Assembly (NCBI GenBank): GCA_038373885.1
Contig: JAWZYV010001774.1
Coordinates: 124,001-188,000, forward strand
Direction: 5' to 3'
Origin: Cheiracanthium punctorium
Taxonomy: Eukaryota > Arthropoda > Arachnida > Araneae > Cheiracanthiidae
Length of the DNA stretch: 64,000 nt
This document shows, piece after piece, positions 1-11,612 of this stretch (position 1 is its first letter; every line of letters begins with the position of its first letter). The notes under the pieces were generated by a model. The model worked only from the letters and a program-made list of their open reading frames with translations, had not been told where the DNA came from and searched no databases. Made by a program: the position numbers and the translations under genes.

Positions 1-289
1 TAATGAAAAATCGCCATGGGTGGCAAATTCGCAAGGTGTCCAATAGGTTTTACATTATTAAAAATACAGCTGAAACAAATGTTCTGATTTTATTACGCTT
101 TAACTCCTAATTAATATTACTTTTGAATGGCAACATTAAATATCACTGTGTTTCTGAGGAGTGCAAAAAAATTTTCCAGCGATTATAAGCGGAGTCCGCA
201 CTCCAGGTGGAGTATAGCTCAGGACCCGTACAACACGGATTCCCATAACAAAATATCTTCCGTGTTATGAGGGGGAGGGGGTCTACTGT

Positions 290-486
290 AATGTGAAGTT
301 TAAATTTTTATGTACCAATGAACATGCAAGAACCAAGCAATGTGTAGCTCAGTAACATTCTATCTGATCCAATCTTCGAGTTTTGTCTGTTGAAATTGTG
401 TCTTTTTTACGAATAAGCCTTATTAGGGGCTGAATGCCTCATACGAAAAGCGAGCGTAGCGAGTCTGGGGGCCTTGGCCCCTAGTA
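290..486 (+). repeat. Dispersed repeat, inverted partner at 54.6-54.8 kb
   Basis: About 195 bp matches, in opposite orientation, the stretch at 54588-54781. Shared landmarks are the stretch around 'aagaaccaagcaatgtgtag' and the GC-rich end reading 'ccttggcccctag'. The family is unrecognised. The end carries a small imperfect palindrome around 'gaaaagcgagcg'. No coding potential is seen. Confidence 0.7.
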
Positions 487-579
487 ATATATAAAAAAAT
501 ATATTTTAAGCCAATTCCTACTTAGGTCAACAAAGAAAAGTCTTATTTTAGTTACTTTTTATTAAATTTAATTAATTAC

Positions 580-840
580 ACGGAGCCAAATTTGGTCAAA
601 TTTCGGCAAAACTCGCCAAGGTCGGCAACAAATGGCGAGGTTTTGGGCATGGACCAAACAAAGACTGACTTTCGCCAAAACTCGCCAAGGACGATGCCAA
701 ATGGCGATATTGTGGGCGATATTTTGGTCAGTCATTTGGACACCAAATGACTGACTATCCCCAAATTTTGCGATATTTTGGCAAAACTCGCCATAGTCGA
801 TGACAAATGGCGAGATTTTGGGCATGGACCAAACAATGAC
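580..840. repeat. Short tandem units with 'aaaactcgccaagg' core
   Basis: Three degenerate units repeat the motifs 'aaaactcgcca', 'aaatggcga' and 'gggcatggaccaaaca' around 600, 675 and 780. The minus-strand ORF here merely reads through the repeat. Similar 'cgccaa' words recur inside Helitron C and near 35.4 kb, so this may be a fragment of a Helitron-like internal array. Confidence 0.5.
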
Positions 841-1129
841 TGACCACAGATGTAATATATTGAAGATGTCCATAGACATTAATGTATTGAAACTCTTTTG
901 GGTGGTCCTGTAAATAAACTCTCCAGTAGATAGAACCAAAAATCGAGATGCGCAACTAGATGTTACAACAATCCTATATATGAAATTTCAACATTCTACG
1001 ACTAATAGTTTTTGAGATTTGAGAGTAAAATACATACACATGTACAAAAGTCGCCAAGCTTAGCGACTTTGAGGGAGGCCCGTGTCCGTGGTCGGACCAT
1101 TACCTAACTATATGGTAGGACAGTATTGT

Positions 1130-1640
1130 ACTTGAAATGGATGAATGTCCCTAAAACTGCCATTGACCGTAAAGTGTTGTAAATCTTTTGAGTGTTCCTG
1201 TAGCAGCACTATAATGATAAGGACACATTTTTCGATGGGAAAAATTCATTTTGTTACCCTTAACAGCATATATCACTTCTGAGTCGTTTGAACTAGCCTA
1301 ATAAATCTAAAATACGCTTTAATGAATTTCTGCCCATAGAGCATAATACATTGAAAATCTTTTGGGCGGCCTGCAGATAAACTATCCAGTCGAAAGGGAC
1401 CGAAATAGCGGGTGGGGGTGCACAACTAGATGTTACTACAATCCTGAATATAAAGTTTCAACCTTCTACGTCTAATAGTTTTTGAGATATGCGAGTTTAA
1501 TGAATTTCGGCCCATTGAGCGTGAATCCATTAAACTGGCTTTAGAATCTTTTGGGCGGTCCTGTAGATAAATTATCCAAATGATTGGGACCAAAACTGTA
1601 TTAACATCCAGAGTCATCCACTGCAAGTTTAAAAAAATGT
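1130..1640 (-). repeat. Diverged dispersed repeat (family also near 54.0 and 59.9 kb)
   Basis: The words 'ctttaatgaatttctgccca', 'aatcttttgggcgg' and 'cctgtagataaa' repeat within this stretch. In reverse complement they resemble the 'tatgggcagtcattctttaaa' segment at 54.0 and 59.9 kb. The family is not recognised and appears non-coding. Confidence 0.5.
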
Positions 1641-2540
1641 ATTTGAACTTGAGTGGATGAATAAAAAGATATTTTATTAATGATTGAAAATTTGTACAAG
1701 ATAATACAGGGAGAGTGTGACCTAATAGTAGGAATTCAAAAAAGGAAATGATTACTGTAAAATCACTTATTTTCGCGAGCCCCTTCAAATAATAATAAAA
1801 AATCAGAAATTTTTCACTTATTAAGATTTAATGGTTTATTGCACAGTTAAAAACTCTTTCTTACAACAATTTCTTGAATACTAAAGAACTACTTCTTGAC
1901 GATAAAAATGTAATACAACTAATAGAATGCAATTATTTCACTTACTGTATTTATACCAACTTCTTTGAAGTCATTCAAAATGTCGGGGGAGAACTTTTCC
2001 AACAAAAGTTTCTTAAAATGCCTTATGCAAAAGGGGTTCTATGTTTAGGTACTTTCGGAATTTTTCAAATTCTCTGTTCTTTTCATATGAAATTCGCGAA
2101 ATTTTCAGCTCCCGAAATCCCCGATATCTTCATTTTAACGAAAATTACGGCATGCGAAAATAAATGCTTTTACAGTATCTCTTTCTGAAAACAGCACCTT
2201 ATGTGGGGATATTTTTGGGTATTTTTGCACAAAAAGAATATAAATTCACACCATAGTGTGTTCCCACAACTTGAAATTTCTTGCCACAAACCCAGACACA
2301 GTTGAATGATAGAAAAAGACGATTTGTGGTAATCTCGCTTATATATACAGGGTGTCCCCGTAAATACCGCCCAAACTCTGCATGTCCAGATTCTTCGTTG
2401 GCAGTACATAAAAAATGCCCGGAGAATTGTACCTGTACGACCCATAGTTTTCGAGAAAAATAGGAAAGACAAAGTATGACGTCACCAGGAAGAAACAGTC
2501 TATTGAGACCATCAAATGTAAATGTAAATGTGATGTTACA
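1640..2540. other. Intergenic, no supported gene
   Basis: AT-rich sequence without a coding signal I trust. Around 2345 there is an 'acagggtgtccccgtaaata' segment that resembles the outer ends of the CAGGGTG mariner-type MITEs elsewhere in the window, but no matching opposite end was found. Confidence 0.4.
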
Positions 2541-2545
2541 ACCAA

Positions 2546-2700
2546 TTATCTACGCCAGGGATCTAGGCCGAAGGGGGGGGGATTGCCTTCTGTGGAAGAC
2601 TTTCTAAGGGATTCTAAACCGTATTTACGCGAAGTTTCGGAGAAAACCACGGAAAATTTTGAACGGTTAGGTCGGCTGACGCGTCCTGGTTTATTGGCCA
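2546..2700 (-). repeat. Fragment of the SINE family seen at 21.9 kb
   Basis: The body matches the 21885-22015 copy: 'gattgccttctgtgg', 'actttctaagggattcta', 'ggagaaaaccacggaaaatt', then 'aacggttaggtcgg'. The tRNA-like head is not preserved here. The short ORFs over it are repeat read-through. Confidence 0.6.
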
Positions 2701-2845
2701 CATCAACAGCATTATTTGCATATCTTTGCAGACGATAACGTTCAAAATGTTCGCCACGCATATCGCCTCATGCATGCGGCAGTGTGTATCGAGACGTAGT
2801 AACTCCACAAAGGGACTCAGATGCTCGTCTGCATGCTGCTTGTAC

Positions 2846-3147
2846 TTCGGTGGACACCACGCTGCTGAGACGAGGCCTTTATAGATTTATATATTCATTT
2901 CAATTCATGTATGCACACTTCTGTGTTTAGAAATATTATCTCTAATCATAAGTATAGAATAGAGTCTCTATGTACCAATAGTTTTAAGGCTAATAACTTA
3001 ACTGACCTATATAAAACTGCTATAAAATATAATTATCCCAGTAAATTTCTATCTTCCATTTTATATCCTCTATGTAATCTAAAAAACTGTATGTCCTAAT
3101 CAGAATATTGGTTGGTGAGGATGGGGTTGGTTGTTGGTTCTTTCTAT

Positions 3148-3194
<47 letters not shown>

Positions 3195-3223
3195 ATAAAA
3201 TATATATCTATATATTTTATTAA

Positions 3224-3254
<31 letters not shown>

Positions 3255-4150
3255 ATTTTTAAGAATGGTTGATTACTGTTACTTTTTCCTTTTTATGTGA
3301 GTCTATAACCAATGAAGCCAAACAGAGTACTGTTCTACATAAATATTTTACAATTATATTAGCATAAATAGCAATTAGAAATGAATATAATTATTATCAA
3401 TATCATTATTGTTAATATTATTGCTACAGTTTTTCCCCATTTCCACAACCTCAACTAAGTACTTCTTAGCTACTGCAGCTAGTACTATGTAAAACATAGG
3501 CTAGCTATACTAGTGTAATATTTATTTTATTATTTATTCATTTAATTATTACCATTTTTATTCTTTTTATTTATTCATTTAATTATTCCTTTTTTTTTAT
3601 TTATTTATTCTTTTCCTTTCCATACTTCCAAAGTATTATTAATATATCATTTTTTATTCACACTCCATGGCATTACTTGTCTATTGATTGCATTAAGCCT
3701 TCTCTGATGGCAACATGCACTAATACTGCCTCCATTACTGAGCTTTGATCTTCGTGTCGGTCCACTTCCTCGTTGTTTTTTTTCTAATAGCTACGGTCGC
3801 GCCCCCAAGTTACAAAAGGACCCTAATTTTGGTCAGGTAACTTGCAGAAACCTAGCTATTGTTTTTTTCGATTAAATTGAAATGTGTGTGCGGTGGCGCC
3901 TGATGATAGAGCACACCATTTCAATATTAATTCCATTTTCGGACTATTTCTGATTACATGTGATTAGGCTTAAAAGCTCACCAGTTCTAATTTGGCGCTT
4001 TATATTCAATTTTTCCACTCTTTCATTGCCTTAAAAGGCTATATTTAAACACTTATCCGGAATAAGCTCGTTAATTGGCACCATGTGCTATCTACTTTTT
4101 TATTTTTTTATATTTTTTTCACTTTTTCATTGGATTATCTTGGGATTTCA
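2846..4150. other. AT-rich intergenic with poly-A tracts
   Basis: It contains long A runs at about 3151-3190 and 3227-3251 and T-rich simple sequence at 3530-3640. A 40-bp segment near 2850-2892 around 'ggacaccacgctgctgagac' recurs at 4253-4290, so it is part of a dispersed repeat. No gene is seen. Confidence 0.5.
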
Positions 4151-4182
4151 CTTCACGTAAGTAAGCTATTATATATTATATA

Positions 4183-4347
4183 TATATATATATACATATA
4201 TATAGAGAGAAATTATACTGTGTGCTGTATATGTATATATAAACTCCGCTGTGGACACCACGCTGCTGAGACGAGGCCTTTGTAGATTTATATATATATA
4301 TATATACATATATATAGAGAGAGAAATTATACTGTGTGCTGTATATC
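4183..4347 (+). repeat. Direct duplication rich in AT/GA microsatellite
   Basis: A segment containing 'aaattatactgtgtgctgta' occurs twice, about 110 bp apart, each time after a (TA)n-GAGA run. The second copy ends just before the 5' end of Helitron B1. Confidence 0.7.
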
Positions 4348-4348
4348 T

Positions 4349-4490
4349 TCTATATAAATAAAATTAGACTTTTGTCTGTACATTTCTTGGAATTCAAAAA
4401 TTTTGCGATTTCTATCCGTTTCAAGCACCCTGGAATTCGATGCGACCCTCAAAAAAAAGTTTGTCTGTCTGTCATTCTGTCATTCTGTCC

Positions 4491-4522
<32 letters not shown>

Positions 4523-6145
4523 GTGACGCTTTTTTTGTTTAAGCATCACGTAAAAACGACTGAAGCGAATGATATGAAATTTGGTGTCATGATAGGTGGT
4601 CACTCAACTTACAACATAGGCGTCGAATTTTTAAAAAATCTTGATTAGATTTTCAGATTTTGCGAAAATCGTTTCAAACTGCGTAAATTTGTGTTCAAGC
4701 ATCACGTAAAAACGACTGAAGCGAATGATATGAAATTGGGTGTCGTGATAGGTGGTCACTCAACTTAAAACATAGGCGTCCAATTTTTAAAAAATCCTGA
4801 TTGGATTTTGAGATTTTGCGAAAATCCTTTCAAACTGCGTAAATTTGTGTTCAAGCATCACGTAAAAACGACTGAAGCGAATGATACGAAATTGGGTGTC
4901 ATGATAGGTAGTCACTCAACTTAAAACATACGCGTCGAATTTTTAAAAAATCTTGATTGGATTTTGAGATTTTGCGAAAATCCTTTCAAACTGCGTAAAT
5001 TTGTGTTCAAGCATCACGTAAAAACGACTGAAGCGAATGATATAAAATTGAGTGACATGATAGGTGGTCACTCAACTTAAAACATAGGTGTCGAATTTTA
5101 AAAAAAATCTTGATTAGATTTTCAGATTTTGCGAAAATCATTTCAAACTGCGTAAATTTGTGTTCAAGCATCACGTAAAAACGACTGAAGCGAATGATAT
5201 GAAATTGGGTGTCATGATAGGTGCTCACTCAACGTAAAACATAGGCGTCGAATTAAAAAAAAATCTTGACTAGATTTTGAGATTTTGGGAAAATCATTTC
5301 AAACTGCTTAAATTTGTGTTCGCACATCACGTAATAACTGCAAAGGTGAAAAAATGATATTTGGTGAAATGATAGGTGGTCACTCACCTTAAACTATAAG
5401 CATATAATTAAAAAAATTGATCAGATTTCGAGATTTTGCGAAAATCGTTTAAAACTGAGTGAATCTTTGTTCTCGCATTAAGTAATAATGACTAAAGCGA
5501 ATGATATGAAATTTGGTCACATGATAGATGGTTGCTCAACATAAACTATAGGAGTCCAATTTTTTAAACATTTTTATTAGATTTTGAGATTTTGTGAAAA
5601 TTCTCTCAAAATACGTTTATATTTCTTCAAACATCACGTAATAACGACTAATACGAATGATACGAAATTTAGTTACATGATAGGTAGTTGCTAATCTTAA
5701 TTTATAGGCGTTGAATTTTAAAAATATATTGATTACATTTTGAGATTTTGCGAAAATCGTTTTAAAATGCTGAAAATTGTTCCAGCATCACGAAATAAAG
5801 ACTGCAGGGAATGAAACGAATTTGGGTGACATGATAGGTTGTCACTCAACTTAAATTCTAGGCTTCCAATTTTTCAAAATGTTCATTAAATTTTGAGATT
5901 TTGCGAAAATTATTTCAGTATGTGTAAATATTCATTCGCGCATCCCATAATTACGTTTAAAGCGAATCAAATGGTATTACTTAGTTACTCTCTAACCTGT
6001 AATATTTTAACAATACATAAAAAAGTATAACTTTACTTTGGCAACATACTACATTCATTCTGTGTACTCCTACAATGCTGACGAAAGTTCTTGCTTTTTG
6101 GAAATTTGCATTCACTAACCCGTCGAGGACGGGTACTTCAGCTAG
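4349..6145 (+). mobile_element. Non-autonomous Helitron B1
   Basis: It starts TCTATATAAATAAAATTAG and ends in a hairpin, ACCCGTCGAGGACGGGT, about 8 nt before CTAG followed by T. These are the diagnostic Helitron ends (TC at 5'; hairpin plus CTRR at 3'). There is no terminal inverted repeat and no coding sequence. The interior is a tandem array of 156-bp units from about 4541 to 5950, preceded by a ctgtcatt-type microsatellite at 4461-4522. A second copy, B2, lies inverted at 25665-27150. The element is non-autonomous and would depend on Rep/helicase supplied by another Helitron. Confidence 0.88.
4541..5950 (+). repeat. 156-bp minisatellite array inside Helitron B1
   Basis: The word 'aagcatcacgtaaaaacgac' recurs at 4541, 4697, 4853, 5009 and 5165, an exact 156-bp period. 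About four more diverged units follow, with the first units most alike and the later ones degraded. The unit also carries 'gattttgcgaaaatc' and 'gataggtggtcactcaac'. It is not coding; ORFs on the minus strand follow the repeat. Confidence 0.9.
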
Positions 6146-6165
6146 TATATATATATATATATATA

Positions 6166-6240
6166 CTAGCTGAAGTACCCGTCCTTGACGGGTTAGTGAA
6201 TGCAATTTCCAAAAAGCAAGAACTTTCGTCAGCATTGTGT
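6166..6240 (-). mobile_element. Solo Helitron B 3' end, tail-to-tail with B1
   Basis: About 74 bp is the reverse complement of the last bases of Helitron B1: CTAG end, hairpin and 'cgggttagtgaatgca'. It is separated from B1 only by an AT run. The rest of the element is absent. Confidence 0.85.
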
Positions 6241-6352
6241 GACATCATTGATCTATTCAAGAATTTAAAGAACGAAAGATTTGCTTAACAAGTAAGTGTT
6301 TTATATTTTTCTCATGTTATTATTTCATAAGAATTGAAATGGAACTTTGAAT

Positions 6353-6664
6353 TAGAGACCTGCACGGGCCTGAAAATAAGAGTCCCGGCCCGGCCCGAGC
6401 CCGACGATTCTTGAATTTGTAGGCCATGCCCGGGCCCGTAACACATTTGAACAAACATCACGAGCCCATAGTTGAGGAGTAAAAATTCGAAAATTCCAGA
6501 AATTAAAAAATATATAAAGACGACCAGATAGATCGATAAATAAATATTTTTCAGACATTTTATATTAAGAAGTTATTAATATTAACTTTTTTGCGGGTTG
6601 CAGGAACTCGAAAAAAATTAACGCTAACACGAGTCCGGCCCGGCCCGGTCCGTGCAGGTCCCTA
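6353..6664. mobile_element. hAT-type MITE, TIR TAGAGACCTGCACGG
   Basis: 312 bp bounded by TAGAGACCTGCACGG and CCGTGCAGGTCCCTA, flanked by a perfect 8-bp target duplication CTTTGAAT (6345-6352 and 6665-6672). TIRs with an 8-bp duplication point to the hAT superfamily. No transposase is present. The inner ends are GC-rich ('cccggcccggcccg'). Confidence 0.9.
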
Positions 6665-6983
6665 CTTTGAATTAGAAGGAGGGAATCTTCGTTGGGCATC
6701 CGTTCTGATTTTTGATACTAGTTCTTTTAGAGAAGGTCATTTAATCAATAATGACATTAAAATTCAGTTATAATAGGGCGATTTTACACCCCCCCCAAAA
6801 AAAAACAGCTTTAGGGGACTTACATACTCTCATCTCTTTTAACCCCCCACTTTTCTGGTGCACCAGCCGCCTATGTTCTAGCTGTTATCTTTTTAATGCG
6901 AGGTATGTCTTATTTGCAGTCATAAGCGTAAAGTTTTAAAAATTATTGGGGGGGGCGGGCCCCACAACCACATATATTCACGT

Positions 6984-7153
6984 CAGTGGCGTAGCCAAGG
7001 GGGGGGGTTAGGGGGGTCATAACCACACAATGAGGAATTTTTCGCCATACAAAATGTATATTCTTCACTCCCTTATCATACACCCGTATACATATGTGTG
7101 AGTTGCAGAAGTCGTAACCCCCTCCTCATGAAAAATTTCTGGCTACGCCACTG
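6984..7153. mobile_element. hAT-type MITE 'GCGTAGCCA' family, copy 1
   Basis: 170-bp element with TIR CAGTGGCGTAGCCA. The 8-bp flanks are ATTCACGT and ATTCAGAT (6 of 8 match), a slightly eroded duplication. Copies 2 and 3 lie at 10503 and 61435. Confidence 0.87.
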
Positions 7154-8519
7154 ATTCAGATACATATAACTTACTTACAATTAACCACTTTTTCTACATG
7201 ATTTTTCGGCTTAAAATATAGCAAAATTTTTGTGCTGCGCGCGCGAGCTGGTTACTATTTTGAAAAAAATAATCAAGAAATATATTGTTTACCAAAAGTG
7301 GTTAATTATATTCCGTAGTAGTTGGCAGCTATGACTTACTACATATAAGTGTACATTATTGGAGGCGCTCGAGCTCTATGGGTCCATAGAATTCTACACC
7401 TATGTAAGGTAAGTATCCATATTAGTACGTTCCTACCATGTTATAAGTTAAAAATAGAAGCAAAGTAAAAAATCCAAAGGAGGAAAAAAAAAAAAACATT
7501 TTCAATGAGATAGTGCATTTTAGACACATGTGAACTTTTCTTCATTTCATACTTTAAATTGCATAATCTGTTAGTATAAATTAGTTTTCTGTATTTAGTG
7601 GTAAATTATTGGGTGGGCTCAGCCCCTACTCACAATTTATTCGGGGGGGCTCGAGCCCCACGGGCCCATATAACTCTACGCCCATGTATGCAGTATGTTT
7701 TGTGTTTTACTGATTAGTTATATATATATATATCCAAATATATATATATATAGATCCATATATATATATAAATCACCACTTTGAGGTCGACTTCCTTCTA
7801 CAATTTTGAGATATTGGAACGACATTTTATTTGAATTTAGTTATTCCACTAAGAATATTCTTTTAAAAAATGTTCACCTTGGGACTCTGGTGAGGGCTTT
7901 TTGTCTACTCTAATGAATAATTTTTAAAAAATTCCAGGAGTCGGAAAGAAATTCAGAATGTTTCTTCTCAAGCTGCACTCTTATAAATCTTTATGAGTGC
8001 AATAGTGCTTAAGCAATTTCCAGAAATAAAAAGGAAGAAAACAGAAAAATCTCAAGTAAAGAAATTCCACCTCAAACTTAGCGTTAAGTGCCATCCAAAA
8101 TACTGAATGTTATCTTCTTCCTGAATGTATTATAACTCTCATATGTTTATCTTTTAACTTATACTCGATCATAATATTATTTACGATCAGACAGGTTAAC
8201 CTTCACTTGTTTTATATATATATATATATATATATATCCTCCAGATAATAATGATAATTAAGTTTTTAAAAAAATTTCATTTCACTTATAGTATTCTAAA
8301 CACCCGATAAAATCGCATACCTACAAATCTAGAATGAATGAATGTCTGGCAAATGTCATTTATTTGAAAAAATAAGGACAGTTTGACGTACTACAGTTTT
8401 ACACAACTATTCTATAATTCAGCTCAATACATGGAAAGAATGATGGTCATAAAAAGAGGGCTGTCTACAGAGGCATCCCTGCGGCAAAGGAAACAAACAG
8501 GGTAGGAATTCAACACATA
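7154..8519. other. Intergenic, no supported gene
   Basis: AT-rich with (TA)n at about 7721-7770 and 8213-8237. A phrase 'gagctctatgggtccatag...ctacacctatgt' at 7370-7406 resembles 'gagccccacgggcccatataactctacgcccatg' at 7650-7686, so a short repeat occurs twice. No coding signal. Confidence 0.4.
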
Positions 8520-8521
8520 TA

Positions 8522-10053
8522 CACTGCTCAAAACAATTAAAGGATATTGTAAGTTTTATATAAAATAAAGATATAAGCGAATTTTTTTTTTTGCCGAAAA
8601 TGGAAGAAGAGAATCACAAATGCAAAGTTTTCTGATTTTCAAACTGTGAAGTATGCTAATTTTGAGTTCGACGTCAAAAACATCGCTACAGCGGCAGCGA
8701 ATGAAATTAGACTTTCAACTGAATAAAAGACAAGGAAGACAAGGATGATCGGTATTCAGTGACTGCTTTGTTTCGATGAGTACGATGTCTCAGTGAAGTC
8801 ATTTAACCGATTCAGAAGCTTCGAGAGTTGTCGGTAGGTTAGAAGGGGGCCAAACTCAAGCCGAAGTAGCGCAAGCCATTGGAGTGTCACAAAGTGTGAT
8901 TTCCAGGATCTAGAACCGGTTTTTGGCGACTGGAAGTGCAGGCCGAAGACATGGGCAAGGTCGTAGACGGGCAACAACGCCCAATGAAGATCGTTATTTA
9001 GTGTTAACGGCTCGGAGACACCGGAATAGGAACGCTACTCTTCTCCAACAACACCTCTGCTCGGCTACTGGCACAACGGTTTCAACTCAGACTGTCCGAA
9101 ACCGGCTCCATGGTGTAGGTCTGTATGCTCGCCGACCGATGGTATGTGTTAGATTAACATCAAGGCATCGTCGCGACTGCAGGGAGTGGGCAACAGAGCA
9201 TGTGAACTCGAGGAGAAATGAATGGAGCAATGTTCTTTTTTCTGACGAGTCCCGTTTTTCAGTTCATCCTGATAATAGGCGTATTTTCATCTGGAGGGAC
9301 CGTGGCTGTAGGAATAATGCTGCGTTCGTGCACGAAAGTGTCGGCTTTGGCGGTGGGGGAATGTTGGTGTATTTGGTATCTCCATTGACGGGCGCACAGA
9401 CCTCTACATCATTCGAGATGGACCTCTGACTGGTCACCGATATAGGGATGAGATCCTCAGACCTATTGTAGTCCCTTACGCTGCAGCAATTGGAGATGAC
9501 TTCATTTTAATGGACGATAACTGCAGGCCACATCGTGCTAACCTGGTGGAGGATTTCTTTTTCGAGGAAGGAATCGTACGAATGGAATGGCCAGCGTGTT
9601 CTCTAGACATGAATCCAATAGAGCACGTTTGGGACGCTCTAGGAAGACGAGTTGCTGGCCACCAACCACCCTCACAAACTCTCCAAGAACTGGAAAGAGC
9701 TCTTCTGGAAGAGTGGGACAGAATACCCCAACTCGTGATTAATAGCCTCATTGACTCCATGCCTCAAAGGTGTTCAACGTTGCTGGCCGTCCGTAGAAAC
9801 CATACCCCCAACTGAAAATGATTTCCTTTGAAGAAAACACCTTTTCTTATTCTTTTTTCTCATATGCACAAATTGTGTTTTTTTTCCTCTTCTACACAAA
9901 TGCGCAATAAAATGCATTTTTTTCTGACAAAAATGTATAATTTATTCTCATATAACCTACTACGTCTGTCGACCATGCATCAATCAGCTAAAAAGTTTCC
10001 CAGCCGCAAGATCCACCTAAAACCGCAATAGCCTTTAATTCTTTTGAGCAGTG
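8522..10053 (+). mobile_element. Tc1-like DNA transposon, complete ends, broken transposase
   Basis: 1532 bp with terminal repeats CACTGCTCAAAA(C/G)AATTAAAGG at both ends, flanked by the TA dinucleotide typical of Tc1/mariner insertion. The transposase gene spans 8785-9815. Both ends are intact, so the copy could in principle be moved in trans, but its own enzyme is inactivated by two stop codons and a frameshift. Confidence 0.93.
8785..9815 (+). pseudogene. Tc1-like transposase pseudogene
   Basis: The ATG at 8785 is followed by an N-terminal helix-turn-helix stretch (GGQTQAEVAQAIGVSQSVIS) that recognises the terminal repeats in this family. In-frame stops interrupt it at 8794 (TGA) and about 8911 (TAG). 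The catalytic core follows: FSDESRF (first Asp), then a frameshift near 9385, then LMDDNCRPHRA (second Asp) and DMNPIEHVWDALGRR, whose Glu completes a DD34E-type triad. The stop at 9813-9815 matches the normal family end. The length, about 343 codons, is typical for Tc1 enzymes. I see three disabling lesions, so it is a pseudogene. Confidence 0.92.
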
Positions 10054-10494
10054 TAGCTCATGTAAGACTGATTTGGAAAATATTTTTAATCAATGACTTT
10101 GACTGGATTTATCTTTCAGATTTATTAGGACAGATTGTTTATTTAACGAAAAGAAACGTCGTTTTCTTGCATTAAATTCAAATAAATAAATCTTTAATAA
10201 GTTTTTAGTGACGAAGTAGTTGTGTTAAGTAATTTTAAAGCAAGAATTTCATAAATGACTTTCCCCCCCCCCTTTTTTTTTTCAAAAAAGATATGTGAGA
10301 GAGGGGAGTGTAGCCGAATACGCTCGTTGAAGAACAATTTTCAAAACGTTCTTAAATACTTTTGAGGTATTTTTGTGTTATATTTCGCAGCGAAAATTTC
10401 ATGGATATCTCTTTTTTTCTTTGACAGGGATATTTAAAACGACGACTGTACCCTATTTAGGTAATGAATTTTGGTACAATAACTTCTCATAGAG
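10054..10494. other. Intergenic, no supported gene
   Basis: AT-rich DNA between the Tc1 element and a MITE; a C/T homopolymer run at about 10263-10281. Nothing else seen. Confidence 0.4.
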
Positions 10495-10502
10495 CACCTA
10501 TG

Positions 10503-10672
10503 CAGGGGCGTAGCCAAGGGGGGGGTTAGGGGGGTCATAACCCCCTCCATGAGGAATTTTTTGCCATACAAAATGTATATTCTTCACCACATTGTCACAC
10601 CCACGTATACATATATATGAGTTGTAGTAGTCGTAACCCCCTCTACATGAAAAATTTCTGGCTACGCCCCTG
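10503..10672. mobile_element. hAT-type MITE 'GCGTAGCCA' family, copy 2
   Basis: 170 bp, TIR CAGGGGCGTAGCCA, perfect 8-bp target duplication CACCTATG at 10495-10502 and 10673-10680. Interior 'gccatacaaaatgtatattc' is shared with the other copies. No coding capacity. Confidence 0.93.
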
Positions 10673-10800
10673 CACCTATGTAACAAGCCTCACATACGTA
10701 GCACATTTCTTATAGTGAATTTCGGTAGTTTGGGTTAGCCGATATAGTTGACTTACAGAAAAACTTTACTTTCTAGTCCCCCTCCCCCGTCGTCTTTTTT

Positions 10801-11612
10801 ATACGAGGGCTGTAAATTACATGAAGAGTGGCAACTTAACCTAGAACCTCGCAGAAGTGCGGGCACGGGCAATTAGGATAGGGTATCAGTGAGGTGGTGC
10901 TGTTGTCGATGTGCAGAGTACAAAAAACAGTCGATCTAGTTAGAAGGGTATTTGTTGTGTGGCATTATATCGAAGAGTTTCGTTTCCATCGCTCTATCAG
11001 CGGTTGCGGCACAAAATAGAGATTGCCTGAGGCAAAAATGCAACAGAATGCAGCGGCGGCTCGTGGATTATTTAAAAGAAGGTTCACAAAACAAATATCG
11101 AAAATTAAATATGCAGATACGACGCACCTTACAAATTAAAATAGATTTGCGTTTTCAGCAGTTAAAGGGAAACAATGCGCGCAAATGAAAGAAAACGAGT
11201 CATCTTTGGTCTTACATTTCGTCACCAAGATAAATGTAAGCAATTGTGCTGTCTTGATTCATTTTATTTCAATTTTTTTCAAAGGATAATATTGAAAAAT
11301 GCCATTGCTTTAGCTCCGAAACAAGTCTTTTACTCCCGTCTAAATTATTTACACTAGTTTGTAAAAAAATAATGTAGTGAAAAATGATAAGAAAATGAAA
11401 TAAAAATTAGTTAACTAGCCGAACGTAACAAACCAAGGGAAAATCCCGAAGCGATACCGCAAAACTGGCCCTGTGTGCGCAATGAAAATGTGCGAACGGA
11501 ATGATTTCATCAGTGCCGTACTTCTTCGCAGCTCTCTCGGCTTCTGTTCCCAGAGAACAATTCAGAGGGAAAATTTTCCGTTCGCACGTGCGATTGATTA
11601 AAGACTGTTTTG
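10801..11612 (+). mobile_element. Degenerate mariner-like element, 5' part
   Basis: It begins 'tacgagggctgtaaa', an end typical of some mariner-like elements. Within it, 11050-11120 ('ctcgtgg', 'ttatttaaa', 'aaattaaatatgcag') matches 58985-59055. Small ORFs here (10952-11188) have no family signature. I infer that this and the transposase fragment at 11612 are one ruined insertion. Confidence 0.45.

Noticed and set aside
568..939. 123-aa minus-strand ORF
   Set aside because: It follows a tandem 'cgccaa' repeat and shows repetitive HAQNLA/WRVLPK text with no domain.
4541..5950. Regularly spaced repeats that might be a CRISPR array
   Set aside because: The whole 156-bp unit repeats, with no unique spacers, and it lies inside a Helitron in a eukaryotic genome.
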